Below, piece by piece: positions 1 to 6,709 of a DNA stretch of 29,846 nt. The notes beneath the pieces were generated by a model. The model saw nothing but the letters and a program-made list of their open reading frames with translations, was not told where the DNA came from and searched no databases. The stretch covers positions 1-29,846 of IMG/VR virus record IMGVR_UViG_3300008261_000240; one strand, 5' to 3'. Made by a program: the position numbers and the translations under genes. This DNA is from a virus. Numbering within the stretch: position 1 is the stretch's first letter; each line of letters begins with the position of its first letter.

Positions 1-257
1 TGTATATTATATTATATTGGGAATGATATACCAATAAGTTAGCTATTAATTATCGGGCTATGTGTTATGTTCCGTAAATGAGTGAAGGATAAATTGTATT
101 CATAAATAAAGTAAATAACCTATCCCAATAAGTACCTAATTTAACATAATGGTAATTATAAGACAATTGCATAGTTGATTATCAGTGTGTTATATATGTT
201 AATTTATACCACTATACCCCCTACCTTGTTTATTCGTGTAATCAATGTTACAACGCC

Positions 258-277
258 AATGTGCCCTTCACATTTTT
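258..277 (+). terminator. Weak hairpin with T-tract, possible terminator
   Basis: AATGTG (258-263) and CACATT (269-274) form a 6-bp stem with loop CCCTT, followed by T residues. The stem is short and A/T-rich, so this could be chance. If real it would end a rightward transcript entering from the left. Confidence 0.25.
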
Positions 278-309
278 GATATAAAACATTGTTTTCACCA
301 ATTTTAACT

Positions 310-345
310 TTTGTTCTATTATTTAGAATTATTGTTGTAGCTTTG
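310..345 (+). promoter_or_regulatory. Bacteroidetes-type promoter before first gene
   Basis: TAGCTTTG at 338-345 matches the TAnnTTTG -7 box, with TTTG at 310-313 as a poor -33 candidate (24-nt spacing, longer than the usual 19-21). The -7 box ends 16 nt before the ATG at 362, the same distance as at three other sites in this window. Confidence 0.5.
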
Positions 346-361
346 ATTTTAAATTATACTT

Positions 362-565
362 ATGGAAGATTTATTATCAAGACTTATTAATGAAAGAGTT
401 GAGTTATGTGACAAATTGGAAAAATTGGCTAATTTCATTTATTCTGAAAATTTTAATTCTGTTAGTCCAGTTCAAAAAACATTACTTCAGATACAATATC
501 AATCAATGGTAACTTATCAATATTGCTTATCTGAGAGAATTAGCTGGTTAACTATTGATAAATAG
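362..565 (+). CDS. Small conserved phage protein, crAss001_48-like
   Basis: A 67-residue, probably all-helical protein. The N-terminal part (RLINERVELCDKLEKLANFI) is a short amphipathic helix, followed by a loop with SPVQKTLLQIQ and a second helix ending SERISWL. This layout (two helices around an S-x-x-Q-x-x-L-L-x-x-Q motif and an M-x-x-Y step) matches a family of tiny phage proteins that I recall as 'crAss001_48 related'; the name is from memory. Their function is unknown to me. It is the first gene of the rightward block and follows a TAnnTTTG promoter by 16 nt, so it may be expressed from its own short-leader transcript. Confidence 0.7.
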   Translation: MEDLLSRLINERVELCDKLEKLANFIYSENFNSVSPVQKTLLQIQYQSMVTYQYCLSERISWLTIDK

Positions 566-569
566 AATT

Positions 570-764
570 ATGAAAGATACTTGTGCAAAGAGAAACTATA
601 AGTGCAAATGTGGTGTTGTCCAGGAGGAGTATGTTTGGAGCAGTCAGATTAGGGAGGTGCAGTTTGAGTGTGGTAAGTGTGGAGCTTGGATGGGTCACAA
701 TAACCTAAAGGTGAAGAGTAAGGTGGGAATTATATCAATCAGAACGCCAACCAAAAACCGATAA
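570..764 (+). CDS. Small Zn-ribbon protein
   Basis: A 64-residue protein with two cysteine pairs, CKCG near residues 12-15 and CGKCG near residues 34-38, spaced as in a zinc ribbon. The C-terminal tail is basic (KVKSKVG and RTPTKNR). I chose the ATG at 570, which follows the stop of the previous gene by 4 nt. A TTG in frame at 555 would overlap that gene and is less likely. Zn-ribbons of this size usually bind nucleic acid or act as small adaptor proteins; which one applies here cannot be told. It sits in a tight run of tiny genes ahead of terS. Confidence 0.65.
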   Translation: MKDTCAKRNYKCKCGVVQEEYVWSSQIREVQFECGKCGAWMGHNNLKVKSKVGIISIRTPTKNR

Positions 765-765
765 T

Positions 766-936
766 ATGAATGTTTACCATTATGCACTATTGTTTCTTCA
801 ATTAGTAGCTTTTTTAATTAATTTGCACAAAAACGGGGAGTTAAAACCAGAAAGAGACTTTAGGTATAACGCTACTACTGCTTTTTATTCTTTAGTAATT
901 GCCTATACTTTAGTTATTTTATCAGCTTATAAATAA
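766..936 (+). CDS. Small two-helix membrane protein
   Basis: A 56-residue ORF starting at an ATG one nucleotide after the previous stop. It begins MNVYHYALLFLQLVAFLI, a first hydrophobic helix (about residues 5-20), followed by a charged loop HKNGELKPERDFRYN and a second hydrophobic helix AFYSLVIAYTLVILSAY (about 39-55). Both helices are long enough to cross a membrane, with the charged loop between them. The reading frame fills exactly the gap between the Zn-ribbon gene and terS, with 1 nt and 3 nt spacers, which supports it as real. Function is unknown. A holin, antiholin or superinfection-exclusion role would be guesses. Confidence 0.6.
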   Translation: MNVYHYALLFLQLVAFLINLHKNGELKPERDFRYNATTAFYSLVIAYTLVILSAYK

Positions 937-939
937 TTT

Positions 940-1476
940 ATGAACGCAGAGTTTAAAGACATAACAAAAGAAGCATTTATCATTGCTTATAGGGAGAATT
1001 TTGGAAATATTACCATAGCTTGTCAAGCGTGTGGGATTAGTAGGACTATGTACCAGAATTGGATGAAGAATGATACTGAGTTTAAGAAGGCTTTGGCTGA
1101 AATAGAGCCAGAAGAGATTATGTTGGACTGGGGGGAGCATAAGTTGATGGAGAGGATTACTAAGGGTGATACATTGGCCACCATGTTCTTGCTTAAAACT
1201 AAGGGCAAGAGAAGAGGGTACATTGAAAAGACTGAAGTGGCTCATGAAGGAGATGTGGTGAAGCAGATTACGGTGAACGTAGTGAAGCCATCGGAATTAC
1301 CTAACTTGCAGAAGCAACTTGATGGTGATGAGAATATAATAAACTTCGATACTCAGAAAGATAACAGCTTTACTGTTCCAGCCACATTGGCTTCCGAGGT
1401 ACCAGAGATTCCGTTATATGACCATGATAAAGGTGAGTTGTTAGATATGAACGACCAAGATGAGTTCGAGGAGTAA
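940..1476 (+). CDS. terS: Terminase small subunit
   Basis: A 178-residue protein directly upstream of terL and so the likely DNA-recognition subunit of the packaging motor. Residues 23-43 (NITIACQACGISRTMYQNWM and neighbours) form a helix-turn-helix, with 'ACQACGISRTMYQNW' matching the HTH of phage terminase small subunits. The middle (residues 55-100) is helical and carries the usual 'LMERITKGDTLATMFLLKTKGKRRGY' type segment (positions given only approximately), also typical of the family. The C-terminal 60 residues are acidic and end DEFEE, which may contact TerL. Length fits the family. It is separated from terL by an unusual 283-nt structured gap. Confidence 0.85.
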   Translation: MNAEFKDITKEAFIIAYRENFGNITIACQACGISRTMYQNWMKNDTEFKKALAEIEPEEIMLDWGEHKLMERITKGDTLATMFLLKTKGKRRGYIEKTEVAHEGDVVKQITVNVVKPSELPNLQKQLDGDENIINFDTQKDNSFTVPATLASEVPEIPLYDHDKGELLDMNDQDEFEE

Positions 1477-1509
1477 TGATTGATAAATCAAGGTTTATTG
1501 ATTGATAAA
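1477..1509. repeat. 11-nt direct repeat
   Basis: TGATTGATAAA occurs at 1477-1487 and again at 1499-1509, a 22-nt period (about two helical turns). Between them AATCAA (1486-1491) and TTGATT (1498-1503) are also complementary. Confidence 0.6.
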
Positions 1510-1529
1510 GTTTTCTATTGGTAAACTTT
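1507..1529. repeat. Inverted repeat 1, terS-terL gap
   Basis: AAAGTTT (1507-1513) and AAACTTT (1523-1529) form a perfect 7-bp stem with a 9-nt loop. Confidence 0.5.
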
Positions 1530-1530
1530 G

Positions 1531-1558
1531 TGTCACAATTTTATATAAATATGTGACA
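1531..1558. repeat. Inverted repeat 2, terS-terL gap
   Basis: TGTCACA (1531-1537) and TGTGACA (1552-1558) are perfect complements with a 14-nt A/T-only spacer. The arms look like a protein-binding palindrome as much as an RNA hairpin. Confidence 0.55.
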
Positions 1559-1597
1559 TAAATTATAAAATCTTGTTGTACCTAAATTATAATAAGT

Positions 1598-1625
1598 TGC
1601 ATGAATTTTTCTGATATTTCATGCA
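1598..1625. repeat. Inverted repeat 3, terS-terL gap
   Basis: TGCATGAA (1598-1605) and TTCATGCA (1618-1625) are perfect 8-bp complements with a 12-nt spacer. Confidence 0.55.
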
Positions 1626-1649
1626 TAATGTGTCATAAAAGGCACTTTT

Positions 1650-1676
1650 TGACTTATGTTTGTCCGATATAAGTCA
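1650..1676. repeat. Inverted repeat 4, terS-terL gap
   Basis: TGACTTAT (1650-1657) and ATAAGTCA (1669-1676) are perfect 8-bp complements with an 11-nt loop. A TAnnTTTG promoter-like box overlaps the left arm and loop. Confidence 0.55.
1655..1662 (+). promoter_or_regulatory. Possible -7 promoter box upstream of terL
   Basis: TATGTTTG matches TAnnTTTG but has no good -33 partner and lies about 97 nt before terL, unlike the 15-17 nt seen at the other sites. Its overlap with inverted repeat 4 would allow a bound protein or a hairpin to mask it. Weak call. Confidence 0.3.
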
Positions 1677-1759
1677 CATTAGGGCCTAGCCTCTATAAAA
1701 CCAAAAAGTATTAGTTTCGCTTTAACAAAGCCAATTTTTTAATTTTTTCCTAATGCCCT

Positions 1760-2896
1760 ATGAACGTAACCACAAACATCGTTTTCGAAATACTGCAAAA
1801 CAGCCAAAAAAAAATATCTGTTATGCAAGGCGGAACAAGGTCTGGCAAAACCTACAATGTATTGACCTGGTTTATCGTAAAATTGTTACAAGAAAAAGGG
1901 AAGACACTAACTATCTGCCGTTCATCGTTGCCATCCATAAAAGGCTCAGTAATGAGAGACTTTATAGAAATTCTGTCGAAATATGGCCTATACTCAGAAG
2001 AAAAGCACAACAAGTCAGAAAATCTTTACTTCTTAGGAGGCAATACCGTAGAGTTTGTCTCTACAGACCAGCCGCAAAAAATAAGAGGTCGTAAAAGAAA
2101 CTATCTGTTTATTAACGAGGCCAACGAGGTGAACTACGAATCTTGGATGCAGTTAGCACTAAGAACCACAGATAAGATTGTAATTGACTATAACCCTTCA
2201 GATTACTACTCTTGGATATACGACAAAGTAATTACCAGAGAAGATGCTGACTTTACCATCACTACCTACAAAGACAACCCATTCCTTGAGAAATCATTGG
2301 TGGAAGAGATTGAGAGACTAAGAGATGCCGACCATGAATATTGGAGAGTTTATGGTTTAGGTGAAAGAGCAATATCAGAGGCAACTATTTACACCCATTG
2401 GAAACGCAGACGAAACTTCCCAGAAGGAGGGGAAATATTTTATGGACTGGATTTTGGCTACAACAATCAAACCGCACTGGTGCGTATCAAACACTTCGAT
2501 AACGAGATGTTTGTGGAGCAACTCATCTACGAAACTAAAATGTCTACCTCACTACTCATCGATAGGCTAAAGGCTTTTGGCTTTGACAAGCGTACAGAGA
2601 TATTCGCCGATGCTGCTGAACCTAAGACTATAGCTGAGATTAATAAGGCTGGATTTAGCCTTAAACCTGCCGTTAAAGACGTTTTTGCTGGTATCAACAA
2701 GGTAAAGTCATTTCCACTGATAGTTAAAAGCGATTCGTTAGATTTGTTGGATGAGTTTAAAAACTATAAATGGAAAACTGACAACGATGGCAATACGTTG
2801 GATGAACCAGTTAAGTTTAGAGACCACTTGATGGATGCCATGAGGTATGCCATATACTCAAAATTTGCCAAACCAAAAAGAGGCTGGGTAGTATAG
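1760..2896 (+). CDS. terL: Terminase large subunit (PBSX/Terminase_3 type)
   Basis: The packaging ATPase and nuclease that moves DNA into the procapsid through the portal. Walker A is GGTRSGKT (residues 24-31), Walker B with the catalytic Glu is YLFINEAN (115-122, E120), and a coupling motif IDYNPSD follows at 142-148. The C-terminal nuclease domain shows its acidic residues in GLDFG (D231), FADAAEP (D284) and RDHLMDAMRY (D355/D359). The length of 378 residues is on the short side but complete. A run of nine A residues (1806-1814) lies near the start without breaking the frame. An ATG in another frame at 1753 is not used. Confident family call. Confidence 0.95.
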   Translation: MNVTTNIVFEILQNSQKKISVMQGGTRSGKTYNVLTWFIVKLLQEKGKTLTICRSSLPSIKGSVMRDFIEILSKYGLYSEEKHNKSENLYFLGGNTVEFVSTDQPQKIRGRKRNYLFINEANEVNYESWMQLALRTTDKIVIDYNPSDYYSWIYDKVITREDADFTITTYKDNPFLEKSLVEEIERLRDADHEYWRVYGLGERAISEATIYTHWKRRRNFPEGGEIFYGLDFGYNNQTALVRIKHFDNEMFVEQLIYETKMSTSLLIDRLKAFGFDKRTEIFADAAEPKTIAEINKAGFSLKPAVKDVFAGINKVKSFPLIVKSDSLDLLDEFKNYKWKTDNDGNTLDEPVKFRDHLMDAMRYAIYSKFAKPKRGWVV

Positions 2897-2909
2897 GCTA
2901 AAAATTTGT

Positions 2910-2917
2910 TACTTTTG
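2910..2917 (+). promoter_or_regulatory. Promoter -7 box before portal gene
   Basis: TACTTTTG fits TAnnTTTG and is followed by TAAAAATA, a downstream sequence shared almost exactly with the sites at 7945 and 13645. It ends 17 nt before the portal GTG. No clear -33 TTTG is seen at the usual distance. Confidence 0.5.
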
Positions 2918-2934
2918 TAAAAATATCATATAGC

Positions 2935-4680
2935 GTGAAATTAACTGACATATTCGGAGCCATTAACCCTTTTAACCAAAAGGCACAAGCTCCTAATGGA
3001 ATGATACAAGTTACCAGTCCATTTGCTGATTTTGGAGGATTACTTGCTGGAAGAACTTTATACCCAGAACTTAATCAAAGAAAATTCGTAAACGATTACG
3101 ATAACAATAGTGAGGTGTATGCCATCATTAAGCGTATATCAAAAACTGTATCAACTGTTCCATTTTACGTTTACAAGGTAAAGGATAAGAAATCCCTTAC
3201 AAGATATGCAGCACTCACTAAAAACTCAACTACTACTCAAGACTTAGCGAAAGCAGAGTTGATGAGAGTTAAGGCTGTAAGTGAGATTGCAGATTCCCCA
3301 TTAAATAGCTTATTAGAAAAACCAAACGAATATCAATCTCTTTCCGAGTTTATTGAAAGCGTTATTGGTTATAAACTTATTTGCGGCAATTCTTTTGTAT
3401 GGGCCAACCGATTAGAAAACGGTAAGGTTCAAGAATTAGTCGTGCTCCCTCCACAATACATGGCTATCATTTCTGATGGTACTATCAATGGGGTTGAAGG
3501 TTATTCTTTTACACTTGTTGGATGGGATTTCTTAGATGCGAAAGACGTAATCCATCTAAAATACTTCAACCCTTACTTCGACACTAACGGTTCTCAATTA
3601 TACGGACTTAGCCCATTACAAGCTGCTTACAGAACTGTTCAACGTAGCAATGATGCAAAAGATACATCTGTTGGTATGTTACAGAATCAAGGCCCTAAAG
3701 GTATCTTGTATGCTGATGAGTCTAATAACTTTGGACAAGAAGAAGCTGGTAAGTTAAAAGAAGATTTCTACAATCAGTACGGAACTAAGAGCCAAGGACA
3801 AATCGTTCAGAACGCTGGTAAGATTTTGATTGCTGGTGCTAAATTAGGCTGGGTTAACATGGGCTTATCTCCTATCGACCTTCAGCTTTTAGAATCTGAG
3901 AAAGTTACCCTTAGAGAACTTTGTAATGTGTACGGTGTAAACTCTGCACTATTTAACGACCCAGATAACAAGACTTACAATAACATGAAGGAAGCTAAGA
4001 AGGAAATGCTTACGCAAGTAGTACTTCCAGAATTAGTTGCACTTCGTGATGCTTTCAATAGATTCTTTGCTACAGAAATAGGAAACGGATATTATATCGA
4101 CTTTGACTTAACAGTATTCCCAGAGTTGCAAGAAGATATGAAAGAACTTTCTGCTATCCTTTCTCAATCATGGTGGATTACACCTAACGAGAAAAGAGCA
4201 GCAATGCGTTATGACACTATCCAAGATGAAGTAATGAATGAGATATTTATTCCAGCAGGTTATTTACCTATCGATGAACTAACTATGTTGCAAGACCCAA
4301 GAGATGCTCAACAGCAAGGAGATTACAATGTACCGCCAGTGAAGAACGAAGGTTTTTTTTTGAGCAAGAGTGAAAAGTTAGATGAGGTTTATTCTAAGTA
4401 TAAGTCTGTAACTAACATGGGCTATGCAGAATTAGAAGCCTGGTCTAAAACAGAATGTTCAAAGAAAGCCTCTTTAGACAGAGCACCGATAGAAAGAAAT
4501 TTAAGGCTGTTGTCTAAGAGCAAAGAAGAGTGGACATCGAAGGACATAGAAGATGCTAATAGAACAATCAGCTTTGTAAGCAGAATGAAAGGAGCAGAAC
4601 AAGGAGAACCAGCATCAGAAGGATGCCCTTCTAAAAGAGATATATCATTAAAGAACTGGGCTTACGACCCTTCAAAATAA
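2935..4680 (+). CDS. Portal protein, HK97 family, with C-terminal extension
   Basis: The dodecameric vertex through which DNA enters and to which the tail joins. Residues 1 to about 470 match HK97-type portals: an N-terminal 'VYAIIKRISKTVSTVPFYVY' segment, the central 'LYGLSPLQAAYRTVQ' stretch, and 'VYGVNSALFNDPDNKTYNNM' further on. The start is a GTG, since the first ATG is 22 codons in and would remove the usual N terminus. Residues 477-581 form a separate small domain (YAELEAWSKTECSKKASLDR, then SKRDISLKNWAYDP) that is not part of a standard portal and resembles a conserved phage and giant-virus domain I recall as DUF5872 (name to be verified). The junction is a T9 tract at 4353-4361. Confidence 0.92.
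   Translation: MKLTDIFGAINPFNQKAQAPNGMIQVTSPFADFGGLLAGRTLYPELNQRKFVNDYDNNSEVYAIIKRISKTVSTVPFYVYKVKDKKSLTRYAALTKNSTTTQDLAKAELMRVKAVSEIADSPLNSLLEKPNEYQSLSEFIESVIGYKLICGNSFVWANRLENGKVQELVVLPPQYMAIISDGTINGVEGYSFTLVGWDFLDAKDVIHLKYFNPYFDTNGSQLYGLSPLQAAYRTVQRSNDAKDTSVGMLQNQGPKGILYADESNNFGQEEAGKLKEDFYNQYGTKSQGQIVQNAGKILIAGAKLGWVNMGLSPIDLQLLESEKVTLRELCNVYGVNSALFNDPDNKTYNNMKEAKKEMLTQVVLPELVALRDAFNRFFATEIGNGYYIDFDLTVFPELQEDMKELSAILSQSWWITPNEKRAAMRYDTIQDEVMNEIFIPAGYLPIDELTMLQDPRDAQQQGDYNVPPVKNEGFFLSKSEKLDEVYSKYKSVTNMGYAELEAWSKTECSKKASLDRAPIERNLRLLSKSKEEWTSKDIEDANRTISFVSRMKGAEQGEPASEGCPSKRDISLKNWAYDPSK
4353..4361 (+). other. T9 homopolymer at portal domain junction
   Basis: Nine T residues encode GFFL (codons from 4351, residues 473-476) at the boundary between portal core and C-terminal domain. 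Losing one T gives TGA immediately. Gaining one T gives TGA four codons later. Slippage in either direction would therefore yield a portal without the extension. Confidence 0.6.
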
Positions 4681-4684
4681 AACT

Positions 4685-5086
4685 ATGGAACTTAAATCAT
4701 TTGATGAAGCCTTTAAGGTTGTAGAAGATAATTTATCAGAGAAGCGAGTAAACAAGACTAACCCAAAAGGTATCAGTCATGCGAACAGCTTAATCTCAAG
4801 TGGTGACGTTACTAAGCCATCATCTTGGGAAAGACCATCTGTAGAGATGGAGAATGCTTACATCGAGGAGAATGGATGGGATGAATTCTCTAAATGGTTT
4901 TTAGGTGTTGATACTGCTATGGACAAAGAAACTAAAGGACACTATGGCTACATATATACTTCTGATTTTAAAACAGTTGATAGGGAAGGATTACGAGCAA
5001 TCAGACAAAGGTCGGCACAAAACGGACTAAAAGGTGTGTTTGCAGCAGCAGGAAAAATGATTGAAGCTATAGACGGAAAAGAATAA
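4685..5086 (+). CDS. Small head-module accessory protein
   Basis: A 133-residue soluble protein between portal and MuF-like genes. Its core reads SWERPSVEMENAYIEENGWD, then EFSKWFLGVDTAMDKETKGH, then DREGLRAIRQRSAQNG and a C-terminal helix AAGKMIEAIDG. From memory, very similar segments occur fused to prohead proteases or as stand-alone proteins in many marine and Bacteroidetes phages, but I know no assigned function. Here it follows the portal's extra C-terminal domain, which turns up in the same contexts, so both may act in head assembly. The stop shares its last base with the start of the next gene (5086), implying translational coupling. Confidence 0.6.
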   Translation: MELKSFDEAFKVVEDNLSEKRVNKTNPKGISHANSLISSGDVTKPSSWERPSVEMENAYIEENGWDEFSKWFLGVDTAMDKETKGHYGYIYTSDFKTVDREGLRAIRQRSAQNGLKGVFAAAGKMIEAIDGKE

Positions 5087-5925
5087 TGGCTAAGATAGTT
5101 ACTCCTTCTCAGCAGTTCGCTTTGCAGCAAAAGATTGCAAGGAAGTCAGTAAGAGAGTATCAGCCTAAAATATTGGCTGCTTTACAATCTGATTTTGACA
5201 AGGCTGCTCAGTTGGTTAAGGATTACGGAGTTCAGCAAACTATCAATAATCAGAATGCGTTGTTTGACGGCAAAGAGATTAATAATATTTTACGAACTTT
5301 GTACGAGACGACTGGCGGATATACTGCTATGACGTATCAAAAGATATTTGACAAGTATAAAAAAGAAGAATCAGTAGATTTAGACACTCTGAACATCATG
5401 GATGAATGGTTGGCTTTTATGTTGTCTTATTGGACAACCTATAGCGGAACTAAGATGTACGGAATTGAAAATACTACCAAGAATGAGATTACAAGGATAT
5501 TGAACGGCTCTATTAGATACGGACAAGAAAATAACTTGAGTCTTAACGAGGTTAATTCACTTGCGATTAAAAACCTACAAGAAGGTAAAATTAACAACGC
5601 AAGGAGTCTGCTGATTGCAAGAACGGAATCACATCAAGCATTAAGTGCTGGTATGATGGGTGCAGTTAAATTTGTTAACATACCTTTGCTGAAGCAATGG
5701 GTGGCAGCAGATTATCCTGCTAAGAATAATAGGTACAGAAGTTGGCATCGAACATTGGATAGACAAACCAATCCAGATGTAGGAGGAGTAAGAATACCGA
5801 TTAATCAGCCGTTCCTTGTGAATACGCCAGAAAGAGGAGTAATTGAGATGCAATACGCACATGATGCAAACGGAGGTGCAATGAATAATTGTAACTGTAG
5901 ATGTTGTACTGTGTTTATTGCTTAA
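5086..5925 (+). CDS. Phage Mu gpF-like head morphogenesis protein
   Basis: A 279-residue minor head protein of the MuF (SPP1 gp7) group, which associates with the portal and is ejected or packaged in small copy number. The N-terminal two thirds are helical. The diagnostic C-terminal part is ARTESHQALSAG, then KQWVAADYPAKNNRYRSWHR, then LDRQTNPDVGG, and a terminal NCNCRC cluster, all in the expected order. It carries no C-terminal toxin or ADP-ribosyltransferase fusion, unlike some MuF proteins. Start overlaps the previous stop by one base, and the position between portal and protease is canonical. Confidence 0.88.
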   Translation: MAKIVTPSQQFALQQKIARKSVREYQPKILAALQSDFDKAAQLVKDYGVQQTINNQNALFDGKEINNILRTLYETTGGYTAMTYQKIFDKYKKEESVDLDTLNIMDEWLAFMLSYWTTYSGTKMYGIENTTKNEITRILNGSIRYGQENNLSLNEVNSLAIKNLQEGKINNARSLLIARTESHQALSAGMMGAVKFVNIPLLKQWVAADYPAKNNRYRSWHRTLDRQTNPDVGGVRIPINQPFLVNTPERGVIEMQYAHDANGGAMNNCNCRCCTVFIA

Positions 5926-5935
5926 ACAAAAATAT

Positions 5936-6709
5936 ATGAGTAATTTTTATAACAAGAAAGCAGTAAGTGGTGCACCAGTCGATATGTCTGATGACACAAG
6001 AACCATTGAGGTTTACTATTCTGCATTTGGTAATGTAGATAGCGATGGCGATGTAATTATGCCAGGCTCATTTACAAAGTCTATTAAAGAGAATGGCCCA
6101 CAAGCAAAGAATAGAATCTGGCACTTGTTTAACCACTCTACAGACAAACCAGTAGCAAAGCCAAAGGAATTGGTGGAAGATGCTTTTGGTTTAAAGGCAA
6201 TCGTTAAGATGCCTAATACAACTTTAGGTAGAGATACTTATGAGCTGTATAAAGACGGTCATATCACAGAGCATAGCATTGGATTCCAGACTGTAAAGTC
6301 TCAAGCTAAATCTGGATATAACGAAATTCAAGAAATTAAATTGTTTGAAGGTTCCTCAGTTTTATGGGGTGCCAATTCTAATACGCCAACCGTTATGGTT
6401 AAGTCTGAAATCAAGTCAACTCTAATTGATGAGATAGCTAAAACTATCAAGTCATTAAGAAATGGTTTCTATACTGATGAAACTTTTGGTTTGTTAGAGT
6501 TAAAGCTCAAGCAATTACAACAATATCTCGCTGAGATGGAAGAAGAAGAATCAGTCGCTTCAGAAGAACAACCGCCAGTAGATACTCCAACTGCGTTGCA
6601 ACCAGTAGGTGAATCAGAAGATGAGGCATTGGAAGATGAAGATGACCCGATGGTTTCCGTTGAATTAGAGATAAACAAATATTTACAATCATTTAAAATT
6701 TTCAACTAA
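5936..6709 (+). CDS. Prohead protease (HK97 U35/S78 family)
   Basis: Cleaves the scaffold or delta domain of the capsid protein during head maturation. The fold is marked by EVYYSAFGNVDSDGDVIMPG, then IWHLFNHSTDKPVAK with the likely catalytic His67, then GHITEHSIGFQTV with the likely catalytic Ser114 (numbering from the ATG at 5936). I chose that ATG because an in-frame TTG at 5918 would lie inside the preceding gene. The last 60 residues are very acidic (EEEESVASEEQPP, then ESEDEALEDEDDP), which may give scaffold-like or capsid-binding function. The catalytic assignments are by family pattern. TAATG overlap with the capsid gene couples the two. Confidence 0.92.
   Translation: MSNFYNKKAVSGAPVDMSDDTRTIEVYYSAFGNVDSDGDVIMPGSFTKSIKENGPQAKNRIWHLFNHSTDKPVAKPKELVEDAFGLKAIVKMPNTTLGRDTYELYKDGHITEHSIGFQTVKSQAKSGYNEIQEIKLFEGSSVLWGANSNTPTVMVKSEIKSTLIDEIAKTIKSLRNGFYTDETFGLLELKLKQLQQYLAEMEEEESVASEEQPPVDTPTALQPVGESEDEALEDEDDPMVSVELEINKYLQSFKIFN

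Larger units (their letters stand above)
1..361. other. Non-coding left-end region
   Basis: No ORF that I would call a gene lies in this AT-rich stretch on either strand. It holds a short inverted repeat TATTGG/CCAATA (15-20 and 31-36), a direct repeat CCAATAAGT (31-39 and 125-133), a weak hairpin followed by T residues (258-277) and a Bacteroidetes-type promoter at its right end. It probably separates an upstream unit, outside the window, from the rightward late block. Confidence 0.6.
1477..1759. other. Hairpin-rich gap between terS and terL
   Basis: This 283-nt stretch has no ORF I can support, which is unusual between two terminase genes in an otherwise tightly packed block. It contains an 11-nt direct repeat and at least four consecutive inverted repeats (listed separately). 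The motif GTCACA or its complement recurs at 1532, 1553 and 1673, and TGTGTCATAAA at 1630 is a near copy of TGTGACATAAA at 1552. The position next to terS suggests a packaging recognition or cleavage site, an operator region, or a structured leader for terL. Which of these applies is not shown by the sequence. Confidence 0.6.

Noticed and set aside
922-1245. Leftward ORF opposite terS
   Set aside because: It is the antisense of a well-supported gene, with no recognisable protein features and no A-rich leader.
1806-1814. A9 tract near the start of terL as a frameshift site
   Set aside because: Both sides of the tract are needed for the normal TerL N terminus in one frame, and the other frames give no sensible product.
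1753-2094. ORF of 113 residues in another frame at the start of terL
   Set aside because: It overlaps the terL Walker A region, has an Arg/Asn-biased composition typical of an out-of-frame reading, and no motif.
6469-6705. Leftward Ser-rich ORFs opposite the protease tail
   Set aside because: They are antisense to the acidic GAA/GAT-rich end of the protease, which always reads as Ser/Leu/Phe on the other strand.
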